A stretch of DNA of 64,000 nt, from NCBI RefSeq assembly GCF_007858435.1, contig NZ_VIGW01000002.1:372001-436000 (forward strand), given 5' to 3'. The DNA comes from Tsukamurella asaccharolytica (GTDB lineage: Bacteria > Actinomycetota > Actinomycetes > Mycobacteriales > Mycobacteriaceae). Below, piece after piece: positions 39,182-48,100 of the stretch. The position numbers were made by a program, and so were the translations under genes. How positions within the stretch are numbered: position 1 is the stretch's first letter; each line of letters begins with the position of its first letter. Below the pieces are notes generated by a model, which was not told the DNA's origin, made no database searches, and saw only the letters and a program-made list of their open reading frames with translations.

Positions 39182-39248
39182 CGGTCTCGATACCGCCTAG
39201 TCTCGGAGCAGAGTGCGGCCGCCACTGGTCGGCTGTGTGTGAGCCCGC

Positions 39249-40346
39249 CTACTCGATGCGGTTGCCGTCGGCGTCCCAGTGCTCGGCGACCTTCTTACTG
39301 GGCTGCACGCGCGGGGGCTCGCCGGGCATCTTCGGGTAGTCGGGCGGGTAGTTCAGCTCGACGGGGTGCTGCTCCCACTTCTCGAGCAGGGGCGTGAGAT
39401 CGTGCGCGACCTCGTCCATATCGGCCCACGGGTTCCCGTCGGCGAGTCGCTCGGGCACGGTGAACAGGTTGAGCTCGTGCGGGTCCTTGAGCTCGGCCAG
39501 CGCATCCCAGGTGAGCGGGGTGGAGACGGTGGCGCCCTGGACGGCGCGCAGCGACCAGGCGGAGGCGATAGTGCGGTCGCGGCTGTTCTGGTTGTAGTCC
39601 ACGAAGATCCGCTCCCCGCGCTCCTCCTTCCACCACGCGGTGGTGACGCCGCTGTCGCGCTTCTCCAGCTCGCGGCCGAAGGCGATCGCGGCGTGCCGCA
39701 CGTCCACGAAGTCCCACCGCGGTGCGATGCGGATGAAGACGTGCACGCCGCGGTTACCGGAGGTCTTGCAGTACGCCCGCAGCCCGAGGTCGTCGGCGAG
39801 CTCGCGGGCGATCCCCGCGACCCGCACGGCGTCGCGGAAGTCGGTGCCCGGCTGTGGATCCAGGTCGATCCGCAACTCGTCGGGATGGTCCACGTCGGCG
39901 CTGCGCACCGGCCACGGGTGGAAGGTGATCGTGCCCATCTGCGCGCACCACACCGGGATCGCGATCTCGGAGGGGCACAGCTCGTCGGCGGGGCGGCCGG
40001 ACGGGAAGGCGATGCGCACCGTCTGCGCGTACTCGGGGGCACCTTTCATCATCCGCTTCTGATAGAAGCCGTCAGCGTCCCGGTCCTGCGGCCCCTGCGC
40101 CAGCCGCCCGCCGGGGTGGACTCCGCCGGGCCACCGCTCGAGCGCGGTGGGACGGTCCCCGATCGCCGCGAGCAGCGGCTCGCCGACCGCGGCGAAGTAC
40201 TGCGCCACCTGGAGTTTGGAGACCTCGGGGGTGAGATCGGTGGCGGGGTAGATGATCCGGTCCGGGCTCGAAACCCTGACGGTGCGGTCAGCGCCCTCGC
40301 CGCCGGGACCGGGGACGACCACCTCGGCCGTCGGGGCCTTCGCCAT
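39249..40346 (-). CDS. LigD-type polymerase-domain primase (PolDom)
   Basis: Archaeo-eukaryotic primase-type polymerase, 365 residues. The catalytic DxD is in ELRIDLDPQPG near 160, and KTSGNRGVHVFIR follows. As a stand-alone PolDom next to an ATP-dependent ligase it corresponds to Rv3730c (Prim-PolC type), which fills short gaps in base-excision or end-joining repair. ATG start overlaps the ligC stop (TGATG). Confidence 0.92.
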   Translation of the reverse strand: MAKAPTAEVVVPGPGGEGADRTVRVSSPDRIIYPATDLTPEVSKLQVAQYFAAVGEPLLAAIGDRPTALERWPGGVHPGGRLAQGPQDRDADGFYQKRMMKGAPEYAQTVRIAFPSGRPADELCPSEIAIPVWCAQMGTITFHPWPVRSADVDHPDELRIDLDPQPGTDFRDAVRVAGIARELADDLGLRAYCKTSGNRGVHVFIRIAPRWDFVDVRHAAIAFGRELEKRDSGVTTAWWKEERGERIFVDYNQNSRDRTIASAWSLRAVQGATVSTPLTWDALAELKDPHELNLFTVPERLADGNPWADMDEVAHDLTPLLEKWEQHPVELNYPPDYPKMPGEPPRVQPSKKVAEHWDADGNRIE

Positions 40347-41374
40347 CACTCGCCCTCCTGCAGCACGTCATCGAGGTCGTAGTTGACGGGGACCTCGAGC
40401 TGGTCGTACCCGCAGCTCGACGGCTCGCGGTCCGGGCGCCAGCGCCTGAACTTGGCGGTGTGCCGCAGGCGCATGCCCTCCATCTGGTCGTAGTCGAACT
40501 CGACCACCAGCTCCGGGCGCACGGGCACCCACTCCCCCGTCTTCTCCGGGGTGGCCCACCGGTTGGGCTCGCCCTGGACGGAGTCGGCGGTGCGCATGGG
40601 CTCGAGGAGCTGCAGGTACTCCTCGCGCTTCGCGGCGGTGAAGGCACCAATGCCCCCGATCGGCAGCAGGTTCCCATCCTGGTAGAGCCCGAGCAGGACC
40701 GAGCCGACGGCGCCTCGCTGCGACTTGTGCGGGCGGTAGCCGATGACCACGGCCTCGGCGGTGCGGGCGTGCTTGACCTTGATCATCTCGCGCTTACCCG
40801 GCAGGTACGGCCCGTCGATCCGCTTGGAGATCACCCCGTCGAGGCCGGCGCCCTCGAACCGCTCGAACCAGTCGGCGGCGGCGCCCGCATCGGTGGTGAC
40901 GCGGCTGATCTTGCAGGTCCCCGTGCCGGCGTACGCGGAGACGAGCACCTGGCGGCGCGCGCTGAAGGGCTTGCCCGTGAGGTCCACATCTTCCATCGCG
41001 ATCGCGTCGAATCCGACGAAGATCGCCGGGGTCTCCTCCGAGAGCTTGGCGATCCGGGATTCCGCCGGGTGGATGCGCGCGGAGAGCGATTCCCAGTCGA
41101 GGCGTTTGCGGCCCTCGCGGTGCACGGCGACCGCGATCTCCCCGTCGAGCACGCAGCGCTCGGGGAGCTCGTCGCGGGCCGCGGCGACCACCTCGGGGAA
41201 GTAGCGGCCGAGGTCCTTGCCGCTGCGGGAGCCGATGAACACCTCGTCGCCGTCGCGGAAGATCAGGGCGCGGAAACCGTCCCACTTGGGCTCGTGGGAA
41301 TATCCCTCGCCGGGCACGGCCTTCGCGGCTTTGGCGAGCATCGGATCGAGCGGCGGGTTCACGGGGAGGTCCAC
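40346..41374 (-). CDS. ligC: ATP-dependent DNA ligase, LigC type
   Basis: 342-residue ligase. The adenylated lysine is in SHEPKWDGFR near 30; motif III is VLDGEIAVAV, motif IV AIFVGFDAIA, motif V GVISKRIDGPYLPGKREMIKVK, then an OB-fold. GTG or ATG at the start, MDLPVNPPLDPML. Works with the overlapping PolDom gene in repair, as inferred for mycobacterial LigC. Confidence 0.93.
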   Translation of the reverse strand: MDLPVNPPLDPMLAKAAKAVPGEGYSHEPKWDGFRALIFRDGDEVFIGSRSGKDLGRYFPEVVAAARDELPERCVLDGEIAVAVHREGRKRLDWESLSARIHPAESRIAKLSEETPAIFVGFDAIAMEDVDLTGKPFSARRQVLVSAYAGTGTCKISRVTTDAGAAADWFERFEGAGLDGVISKRIDGPYLPGKREMIKVKHARTAEAVVIGYRPHKSQRGAVGSVLLGLYQDGNLLPIGGIGAFTAAKREEYLQLLEPMRTADSVQGEPNRWATPEKTGEWVPVRPELVVEFDYDQMEGMRLRHTAKFRRWRPDREPSSCGYDQLEVPVNYDLDDVLQEGE

Positions 41375-41414
41375 GCCTCGATCCTAGGCGGGCGTACCGA
41401 CGAAACGGGCGGAA

Positions 41415-41441
41415 GCGGGACCCCGCACCGCGGGGCCCCGC
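41415..41441 (-). terminator. Terminator hairpin downstream of DinB-type gene
   Basis: GCGGGACCCCGC-ACC-GCGGGGCCCCGC, eleven of twelve pairs, between the DinB-type stop and the ligC start. No T-run. Confidence 0.5.
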
Positions 41442-41454
41442 TCGCGACGGTCGT

Positions 41455-41991
41455 TCAGCCCATGCTCTTCTGGCCGTCGATGGCCTCGCGGATGATGTCG
41501 GCGTGGCCGGAATGATGCGCGGTCTCGGCGGCGACGTGCAGGAAGACGCGGCGCACGGTCCAGAACACGCCGGCGGGCTGCCAGGGCGCCTCGGGCAGCT
41601 CGTACGAGGAGTCGAGGTCGAGCGTGCGCACCAGCTCGTCGGTGCGGGCGGCCGCGGCATCGAAATCCGCGAGGATGCCCGCGAGGGTCTCGCCCTCGGC
41701 GATCCGGAACTTGTCCGCCCACTGCGCCAGGACCTCGGGGCTGGGGTTCTGCCAGTCGACGTCCGTATAGGCGTCGTCGCGCTTACCCTCGGCGAAATCG
41801 GCCCAACTCCTCTCCACCTCTGCGCAATGCTTGATCAGTCCGCCCACCGTCAGCTCGCTGACGGTGCTGCGGGTGTTCGCCTGCTCGTCGGTGAGGCCCT
41901 CCGCGGTGTGGCGGAGGAACTGCCGGCGATCGGCGAGGAGGCTGAGGAGGTCGGCGCGTTCTCCGGGGGCGGTCTGCTGTGTCTCGGTCAT
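41455..41991 (-). CDS. DinB-family (DUF664) protein
   Basis: 178-residue metal-dependent four-helix protein with GGLIKHCAEVERSW near 52 and HHSGHADIIREAIDG near 160. Enzymatic role unknown. A TAGTCT box lies six bases before the ATG (leaderless start). It diverges from the frameshifted WYL-type regulator, which probably once controlled it. Confidence 0.87.
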   Translation of the reverse strand: MTETQQTAPGERADLLSLLADRRQFLRHTAEGLTDEQANTRSTVSELTVGGLIKHCAEVERSWADFAEGKRDDAYTDVDWQNPSPEVLAQWADKFRIAEGETLAGILADFDAAAARTDELVRTLDLDSSYELPEAPWQPAGVFWTVRRVFLHVAAETAHHSGHADIIREAIDGQKSMG

Positions 41992-42052
41992 GAGATAAGA
42001 CTATTGAGCCAAGTGCCAGTTTCTGTCCTCAATCGAAGGAATTCTGAAAGAC

Positions 42053-43002
42053 ATGGCGAACACGAGCTCCCGCACCCTGCGACTGCTGTCCCTGCTGCAG
42101 ACCCATCGCTATTGGCCGGGCTCCGAGCTGGCGGACCGGCTCGAGGTGTCGGTACGCACCCTGCGGCGTGACATCGAGCGCCTGCGCGACCTCGGGTACC
42201 CCGTCTCCGCGACCCGCGGCGTCGACGGCGGATACCAGCTCGCGGCCGGCGCCGCGCTGCCGCCGCTGGTCCTCGACGACGAGGAGGCCGTCGCGATCGC
42301 GGTCGGCCTGCAGACCGCGGCCCAGGGTGGGATCGCCGGCATCGCCGAGACCTCCGTCCGGGCGCTGGGCAAGGTGGCCGCCGTCATGCCGCCCCGGCTG
42401 CGCAAACGCGTCGAGGCCCTGGGCGCCGTCACCCAACCCGCCGCCCTCACCGGCGGTCCTGCCGTCGACCCGCGCGTTCTCACCGGACTCGCGGAGGCGT
42501 GCCGCGCGGAGGAACGGATCGAATTCGGCTACACCGCCGCCACGGCGCGCGCACCGACCGGCTCGCCGAGCCGATGCGGCTCGTACCGCTCGGGCGCCGC
42601 TGGTACCTGGTGGCCTACGACCTGTACCGCCACGACTGGCGCAGCTTCCGGCTCGACCGGATCAGCGGACCGTCGCGGACGGGCGTGCGCTTCCGGCCCC
42701 GCGAGCTGCCCGCCGAGGATGCGGCCGCGTACGTCCGCGCATCCGTCGGCCAGCGCACCCCGAGCCATCGCATCCAGTTCCGCGTGCACGCGCCGATCGA
42801 CCACGTGCGTTCGCTCATCGGCCGCTGGGCCCGACTGGAGGAAACAACCGACGGCATCGTCGTGCGGATGGAGGCCGATACGCTCGACTGGCCCGCGATG
42901 GCGATCGCCGTGCTGGACGCGGAGGTCACCGTCGTCGAGCCCGCGGAACTGACGGCCCACCTGGCCCGATGGGCGGGCAATCTCTCCCGCGCGCGCTCGT
43001 AA
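42053..43002 (+). pseudogene. HTH-WYL (YafY-type) transcriptional regulator, frameshifted
   Basis: The first 163 codons encode a DeoR/HTH_11 winged helix (RTLRLLSLLQTHRYWPGSEL) and the start of a WYL-type domain up to RIEFGYTAA. At about 42541 the matching sequence moves to another frame (GARTDRLAEPMRLVPLGRRW, continuing to LARWAGNLSRARS and stop at 43002). One missing base in a CCGCCGCCACGG run explains it. As written the protein would lose the effector domain and continue in a nonsense frame to 42952. Real mutation or sequencing error cannot be told apart here. Confidence 0.85.
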
Positions 43003-43011
43003 GCTGGTGCG

Positions 43012-43869
43012 GTGACAGCTGGACGGTACGCGCCGAGCCCGTCGGGCGATCTGCACGTGGGCAACCTGCGCACCGCCCTGCTCGCGTGGCTCTTCGCCCG
43101 CTCGACGGGGCGGGACTTCCTGCTGCGCGTCGAGGACCTGGACACCGGGCGCACGGCCGACGGTGCCGAGGCGCGCCAGCTCGCCGACCTGGCCGCGCTC
43201 GGCCTTCACTGGGACGGGGACGTGGTGCGGCAGTCGTCCCGCACCGACCTGTACGAAGCGGCGCTGGGGCGTCTCGACGTCTACGAGTGTTATTGCACGC
43301 GCCGCGAGATCCTCGCGGCCCCGTCGGCGCCGCACGCACCGGACGGTGCGTACCCCGGCACGTGTCGCAACCTCACGGAGGGCGAACGGGAGGCCCGGCG
43401 GCGGAATCGGCCTGCGGCGGTGCGCCTGCGGTCGACGGTCTCCTCGTTCACCGTCACGGATCTGCTGCACGGCGAATACACCGGCACGGTCGATGACGTC
43501 GTCCTCCGGCGCGGCGACGGGACGTACGCCTACAACCTGGCCGTCGTGGTGGACGACGCGGCACAGGGTGTCGACCAGGTGGTGCGCGGCGACGACCTGC
43601 TCTCCTCCGCGCCACGCCAGGCGTACTTGACGAGCCTCCTCGGCGGTACGCCTCCGACCTACGCCCACGTGCCGATGGTGCTGGGACCCAGCGGCATCCG
43701 GCTCGCCAAGCGCGACGGTGCCGTCACCCTCGCGGAGCGTGGTGGACCCGCGGTGGTGCTCCCGGAGATCGCGGCGAGCCTAGGGCTGCGCGGTCGCACC
43801 CCGCACGAGATGCTCGACGGGTTCGACCCCGCCCGACTCCCCCGGAACCCCTGGACGCTACCGCTCTGA
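43012..43869 (+). CDS. gluQ: Glutamyl-Q tRNA(Asp) synthetase
   Basis: Truncated glutamyl-tRNA synthetase paralogue that attaches glutamate to queuosine at position 34 of tRNA-Asp. 285 residues, no anticodon-binding domain. HIGH-type motif [12 protein letters not shown] near 7, zinc-type cysteines in YECYCTRRE and PGTCRNL, KMSKS-like [10 protein letters not shown] near 230. GTG start after a TAAGCT -10 box with six bases between, so likely leaderless. Its substrate requires queuosine, which the Tgt domain 2 kb downstream would start to install. Confidence 0.93.
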   Translation: MTAGRYAPSPSGDLHVGNLRTALLAWLFARSTGRDFLLRVEDLDTGRTADGAEARQLADLAALGLHWDGDVVRQSSRTDLYEAALGRLDVYECYCTRREILAAPSAPHAPDGAYPGTCRNLTEGEREARRRNRPAAVRLRSTVSSFTVTDLLHGEYTGTVDDVVLRRGDGTYAYNLAVVVDDAAQGVDQVVRGDDLLSSAPRQAYLTSLLGGTPPTYAHVPMVLGPSGIRLAKRDGAVTLAERGGPAVVLPEIAASLGLRGRTPHEMLDGFDPARLPRNPWTLPL

Positions 43870-44076
43870 GGCGTGCCCCGTCGTGTGAGCCCGGCCCCGC
43901 CGGGGCCGCTCGCAGATCCGTGCGCCGTGCGCGCCCGGAACGTCTGCTCCGTGGCGAACGAGGTTGCCCGCCGCCACGCCGGAGGCGAACTCCCGCAACC
44001 ATCCCGGGGAACGGTTCGTCGCCGTCGGGGCCGCCCGGGTGCCGCCGAAGACCTTCCGCATCTCCTGAATCCGCAT
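43858..44076 (-). CDS. Possible small hypothetical protein
   Basis: 72-codon open frame starting [17 protein letters not shown], with a TAGCGT box seven bases before the ATG as in other leaderless genes here. It overlaps the gluQ 3' end by twelve bases. The C-terminal half is Arg/His-rich and unconvincing. Not recognised; could be a remnant or non-coding. Confidence 0.3.
   Translation of the reverse strand: MRIQEMRKVFGGTRAAPTATNRSPGWLREFASGVAAGNLVRHGADVPGAHGARICERPRRGRAHTTGHASER
43892..43908 (+). terminator. Short GC-rich hairpin after gluQ
   Basis: CGGCCCC-GCC-GGGGCCG, a perfect 7-base stem 22 bases after the gluQ stop, without a T-run. Confidence 0.4.
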
Positions 44077-44133
44077 GGCATGAACGCTATCCGGGGCGAA
44101 GGCCGGCGCCCAGGTGTGCGGTGCCGGAATTCC

Positions 44134-45123
44134 TCAAGATCCGGCCACGGAGCGCGCGGAGCTGCGGCCGACCTCGCTGCCGTGGAAGCGCTCGCGATAG
44201 GCCGTCGGAGCGAGCCCGGTCTGCCGCTTGAAGTGATACCGCAGCGTCTCCTCGGCGTCGAAGCCCGCGCGGCCCGTGATCGCGGTGACGGAGTCGTTCG
44301 TGGTCTCCAACAGCCGCATAGCGCGGTAGACGCGTTGGCGCATCAGCCATTCCAGCGGAGCGACGCCGGTGTACCGCCGGAACCGGCGGTGTAGAGTGCG
44401 GCGGGAGACGCCCGCGCGGGCCGCCATGTCATCGAGGCCCTTGACGCCGCCGATGCCGTGGGCGAGGCCCTGCAGGAAGTCGGCGAAGCGCTTGTCCATA
44501 TCGGGCCGCAGGGTATCGATGTTGACGAACTGCGACTGGTCGCCATCGCGGTGCGGCGCCACCACGAGGCGGCGTGCCACCTCGTTCGCAGTGTCGGCGC
44601 CGTGATCGGTGCGGATCAGATGCAGACACAGGTCGAGGCCCGCCGCCGAGCCCGCGCCGGTGAGCACTGGACCGTCCTGGATGAACAGTTCCGACGGCGT
44701 GACGTGCACCCGCGGGAAGCGGTACTGCAGCAGGCCCGCGTGCCGCCAGTGGGTCGTCGCCCGCCGGTCGTCCAGCAAGCCCGCCGCGGCCAGCGCGAAG
44801 GCGCCCGTGCAGATGGAGACGATCCGCGCACCGTTCGCCGCGGCCGCACGCAGCGGCTCGTGCCACTCCGGGTTCGAGTCGGTCCGCGGGTCCGACACGG
44901 CCGAGACGACGACGGTGTCCGCGTCGGCGATCTCGTCGAGGCCGTAGCCGGGCACCAGCACCGCGCCCCCGAGCGTCCGCACCCCGTCGGCCGGACCGCA
45001 CCCGCGCACGTCGTACCCGAGCGACGGGAGGTCCTTCCAGGCGAAGCTCAGCGCCTCGACCACGATGCCGTACTCGAGCATCGTCATCCCGTCGCAGACG
45101 GGCAGGGCGACGACGTGAGCCAT
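44134..45123 (-). CDS. GlxA-family AraC-type regulator (DJ-1/PfpI plus HTH)
   Basis: 329 residues. The N-terminal DJ-1/PfpI-like domain (to about 190) holds the cysteine elbow VSICTGAFALAAAG near 105; the C-terminal AraC double helix-turn-helix includes DDMAARAGVSRRTLHRRFRRYTG and SVTAITGRAGFDAEETLRYHF. Such proteins sense small molecules through the PfpI-like domain. Target genes unknown. Confidence 0.92.
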   Translation of the reverse strand: MAHVVALPVCDGMTMLEYGIVVEALSFAWKDLPSLGYDVRGCGPADGVRTLGGAVLVPGYGLDEIADADTVVVSAVSDPRTDSNPEWHEPLRAAAANGARIVSICTGAFALAAAGLLDDRRATTHWRHAGLLQYRFPRVHVTPSELFIQDGPVLTGAGSAAGLDLCLHLIRTDHGADTANEVARRLVVAPHRDGDQSQFVNIDTLRPDMDKRFADFLQGLAHGIGGVKGLDDMAARAGVSRRTLHRRFRRYTGVAPLEWLMRQRVYRAMRLLETTNDSVTAITGRAGFDAEETLRYHFKRQTGLAPTAYRERFHGSEVGRSSARSVAGS

Positions 45124-45157
45124 GTCCGAATTCTACGGGCGGAACGTGCCCGTCGCG

Positions 45158-48100
45158 TCAGTCGGACTTGGCGAGGTGCTGCTGGGTGCCTTTGTAGTAG
45201 CGCCCCAGGAACTCCTCCTTGAACTCCCAGTACGTCCCGTCGAGCATCGACTGCCGGATCTTCGCGACCAGGGAGACGATGAACTGCTCGTTGTGGATCG
45301 TCGCCAGCGTGGCCGCGAGGCTCTCCTTCGCCTTGAACAGGTGATGGATGTACGCGCGGGTGTACTGCGAGGTGAAGTTCTCCGTCTCGGGATCGAGCGG
45401 GCGGAAGTCCGTCTTGAACCGCGAGTTGGTCACGTTGTAGCGACCGTCGAGGGAGTAGATCGCGCCGTTGCGGGCCACGCGCGACGGCGAAACGCAGTCG
45501 AAGGTGTCGATGCCCTGCTCGACCGCGGCGAAGATGTCGTCCGGCTCGGAGATCCCGAGCAGGTGCTTCGGCTTGCCCTCCTCGAGCTCCTCGTTGACCC
45601 AGCGCACGATGGTCGACAGGTTCGCCTTCTCCAGCGCGCCGCCGATACCGTAGCCGCCGAACCCGAGGCCGCCGGCGAGCCGGTCCTCCTCGCTCAGCGC
45701 CCGCAGGTCGCGGGCCGCCTTGCGGCGCAGATCCTCGTACTGCGCACCCTGCACCACGCCCCAGAGGGAGACCGCATCGTTCCGCTGCGCCGTGAGCCAG
45801 TTGTGCTCCGACAGGCAGCGCCGCGCCCAGAGGCGGGTCCGTTCGAGCGATTCCACCTGGTACGCACGGGTGTTGTGCAGCGTGGTCAGCTCGTCGAAGG
45901 CGAAGATCACGTCGGCGCCCAGCTGATGCTGGATCTGCATCGACCGTTCCGGCGTGAACCGGTGCTCGGTGCCGTCGAGGTGGCTCAGGAAGGTCACGCC
46001 GTCGTCGTCCACCCGGGAGAGGCGGTCCTTGCCCTCGGCGATCGCGTCGTCGCCCTGCAGCTCCTCACCGCCGGTCATGTCGATGACCTTCTTGAAGCCC
46101 GAGCCGAGCGACATGACCTGGAAGCCGCCGGAATCGGTGAAGGTCGGGCCGTCCCAGTTCATGAACGCCCCCAGGCCGCCGGCCTGCTCCACGATCTCCG
46201 GGCCCGGCTGCAGGTACAGGTGGTAGGCGTTCGCCAGGATCGCCTGCGCGCCGAGCTCCGAGACCGCCTCGGGCAGCACCGTCTTGACCGTCCCCTTGGT
46301 GCCGACGGGGATGAAGGCCGGCGTGAGCATCTCGCCGTGCGGCGTGAGAAGGCGGCCGGCGCGGCCGAGCGGACCGTTCGGCCCCTCGAGACGACCCTCG
46401 ATCTCGAAGCGGGTGGGGTCGCTGATGTGCTCGCTCTGCAGCCGGGTTCGACTGGCCATGGACCGGTAATCGGAACGCAGTGCGCTGAGCTCCGCCGCGA
46501 TCGCCCTGTTCTGCTCCCGCAGCTGGGCGATCTCGTCCCGGGTGCGGTCCCGCTGGCGGATGGGACCGGTCGTCGTCTGGTCCGGGCGCGGGACGCCCGG
46601 CCGCGCGACGGGGTACTCGCCGGTGTCCGCGACACCGTCCGCCGCGGTCTCCGATGCCGCCGCGGCGACCTGCGCCGCCTCGACCTGCTCCGTGTCGGCG
46701 TGCACCGGTGCTTGCTCGGTCACGTGCTCGTCCGCCGTGCCGGAGGGCAGCGGCACGGGCACCGTCGGGGCGGCGGTAGGAAGCTCGGCACCGTGCGCAG
46801 CACCGTTGGTGGTGTCGCCGGCGTGGCCGTTGAGGCCGACGGCCTGCTCGACCCGCGCCGGGCCGCGCGCGGGGACGTCGGTCGCGCCGACGGCCACCAA
46901 CTGCTCCGTGGGCACCGGGATCTCGGCGGTGACCGGCGAGGGGATCTCGGCGGTGTCGGTCTTCGTGTCGCCGCGGCCGAGCTGCTTGACGAGTGCCTCG
47001 CCCTCGATGTCGACGTTCGGCAGGATCTTGTCGAGCCACTTCGGCAGCCACCAGGCCGACGCGCCGAGCAGGGTCATCACCGACGGGATGATCACCATCC
47101 GCACGACGAAGGCGTCCAGCAGCACGGCGGCGGCGAGACCGAAGCCGATCTCCTTGATGAACACCTGGTCGTTGAGGATGAACGAGGCGAAGACCGAGAT
47201 CATGATGATCGCCGCCGCGGTCACGACGCGGGCGCCGTACTGCACGCCCGTCACCACGGACTGTGTGGCGTCGCCGGTGTGCACGAACTCCTCGCGCATG
47301 CGGGAGACGAGGAAGACCTGGTAGTCCATCGCGAGGCCGAAGACGATGCCGATCATGAAGATCGGCAGGAACGAGACCAGCGGCTGCGTGTTGTCGATGA
47401 GGCCGAGGGCGCCGTCGCTGAAGATCGCGGACGTAACGCCGAACGTCGCGACGACGGACAGCAGGAAGCCCAGGACGGCGGTGAGCGGCACCAGGATCGA
47501 GCGGAAGGCGATGAGCAGCAGCAGGAACGCCAGGCCCACCACGATCGCCAGGTAGATCCACAGGGCGTCGCCGAGTTTCTCCGAGATGTCCATCTCGATG
47601 GCGGTGGCGCCCGCGACGCCGAGGTCGACGCCGAGCCGGGCCTTCGTCCCGCCGTCGCCGTTGGCCATGGCGCGGAGCTTGGTGACCAGCGTCTTGGTGT
47701 CGTCGTCATTGGGCCCGGACTTGGGCGTCACCACGATGGTGGCGGCCTTGTTCTCCGGCGCGAGCTGGGTGAGCTGGGCGTTCGCGATCAGCGGCGCGAC
47801 GGCCTGGTTGCTGTTGAGCTGGTCGACGATCTGCTTGTAGGCGGCGAGGCGCTGGTTCGGCTGCGCCTCGGCACCGTCGAGCGCGACGAGGAGGGTGCCG
47901 TTGGCGCCCTTGCCCCAGCCGTCTGCGATGAGGTCGTAGGCCTGCCGCTCCGACGTGCTCTTCTCGCTCATTCCCGAGCTCGGCAGCGCGGTCTTCATGT
48001 CCTTCATCGGGATCGCGAGGATGCCGAGCACCGCGACACCCGCGACGAGGGTGACAACGGGAACCTTCTTGACCAGGTTGGCCCAGCGCAGGCCGTTGGC

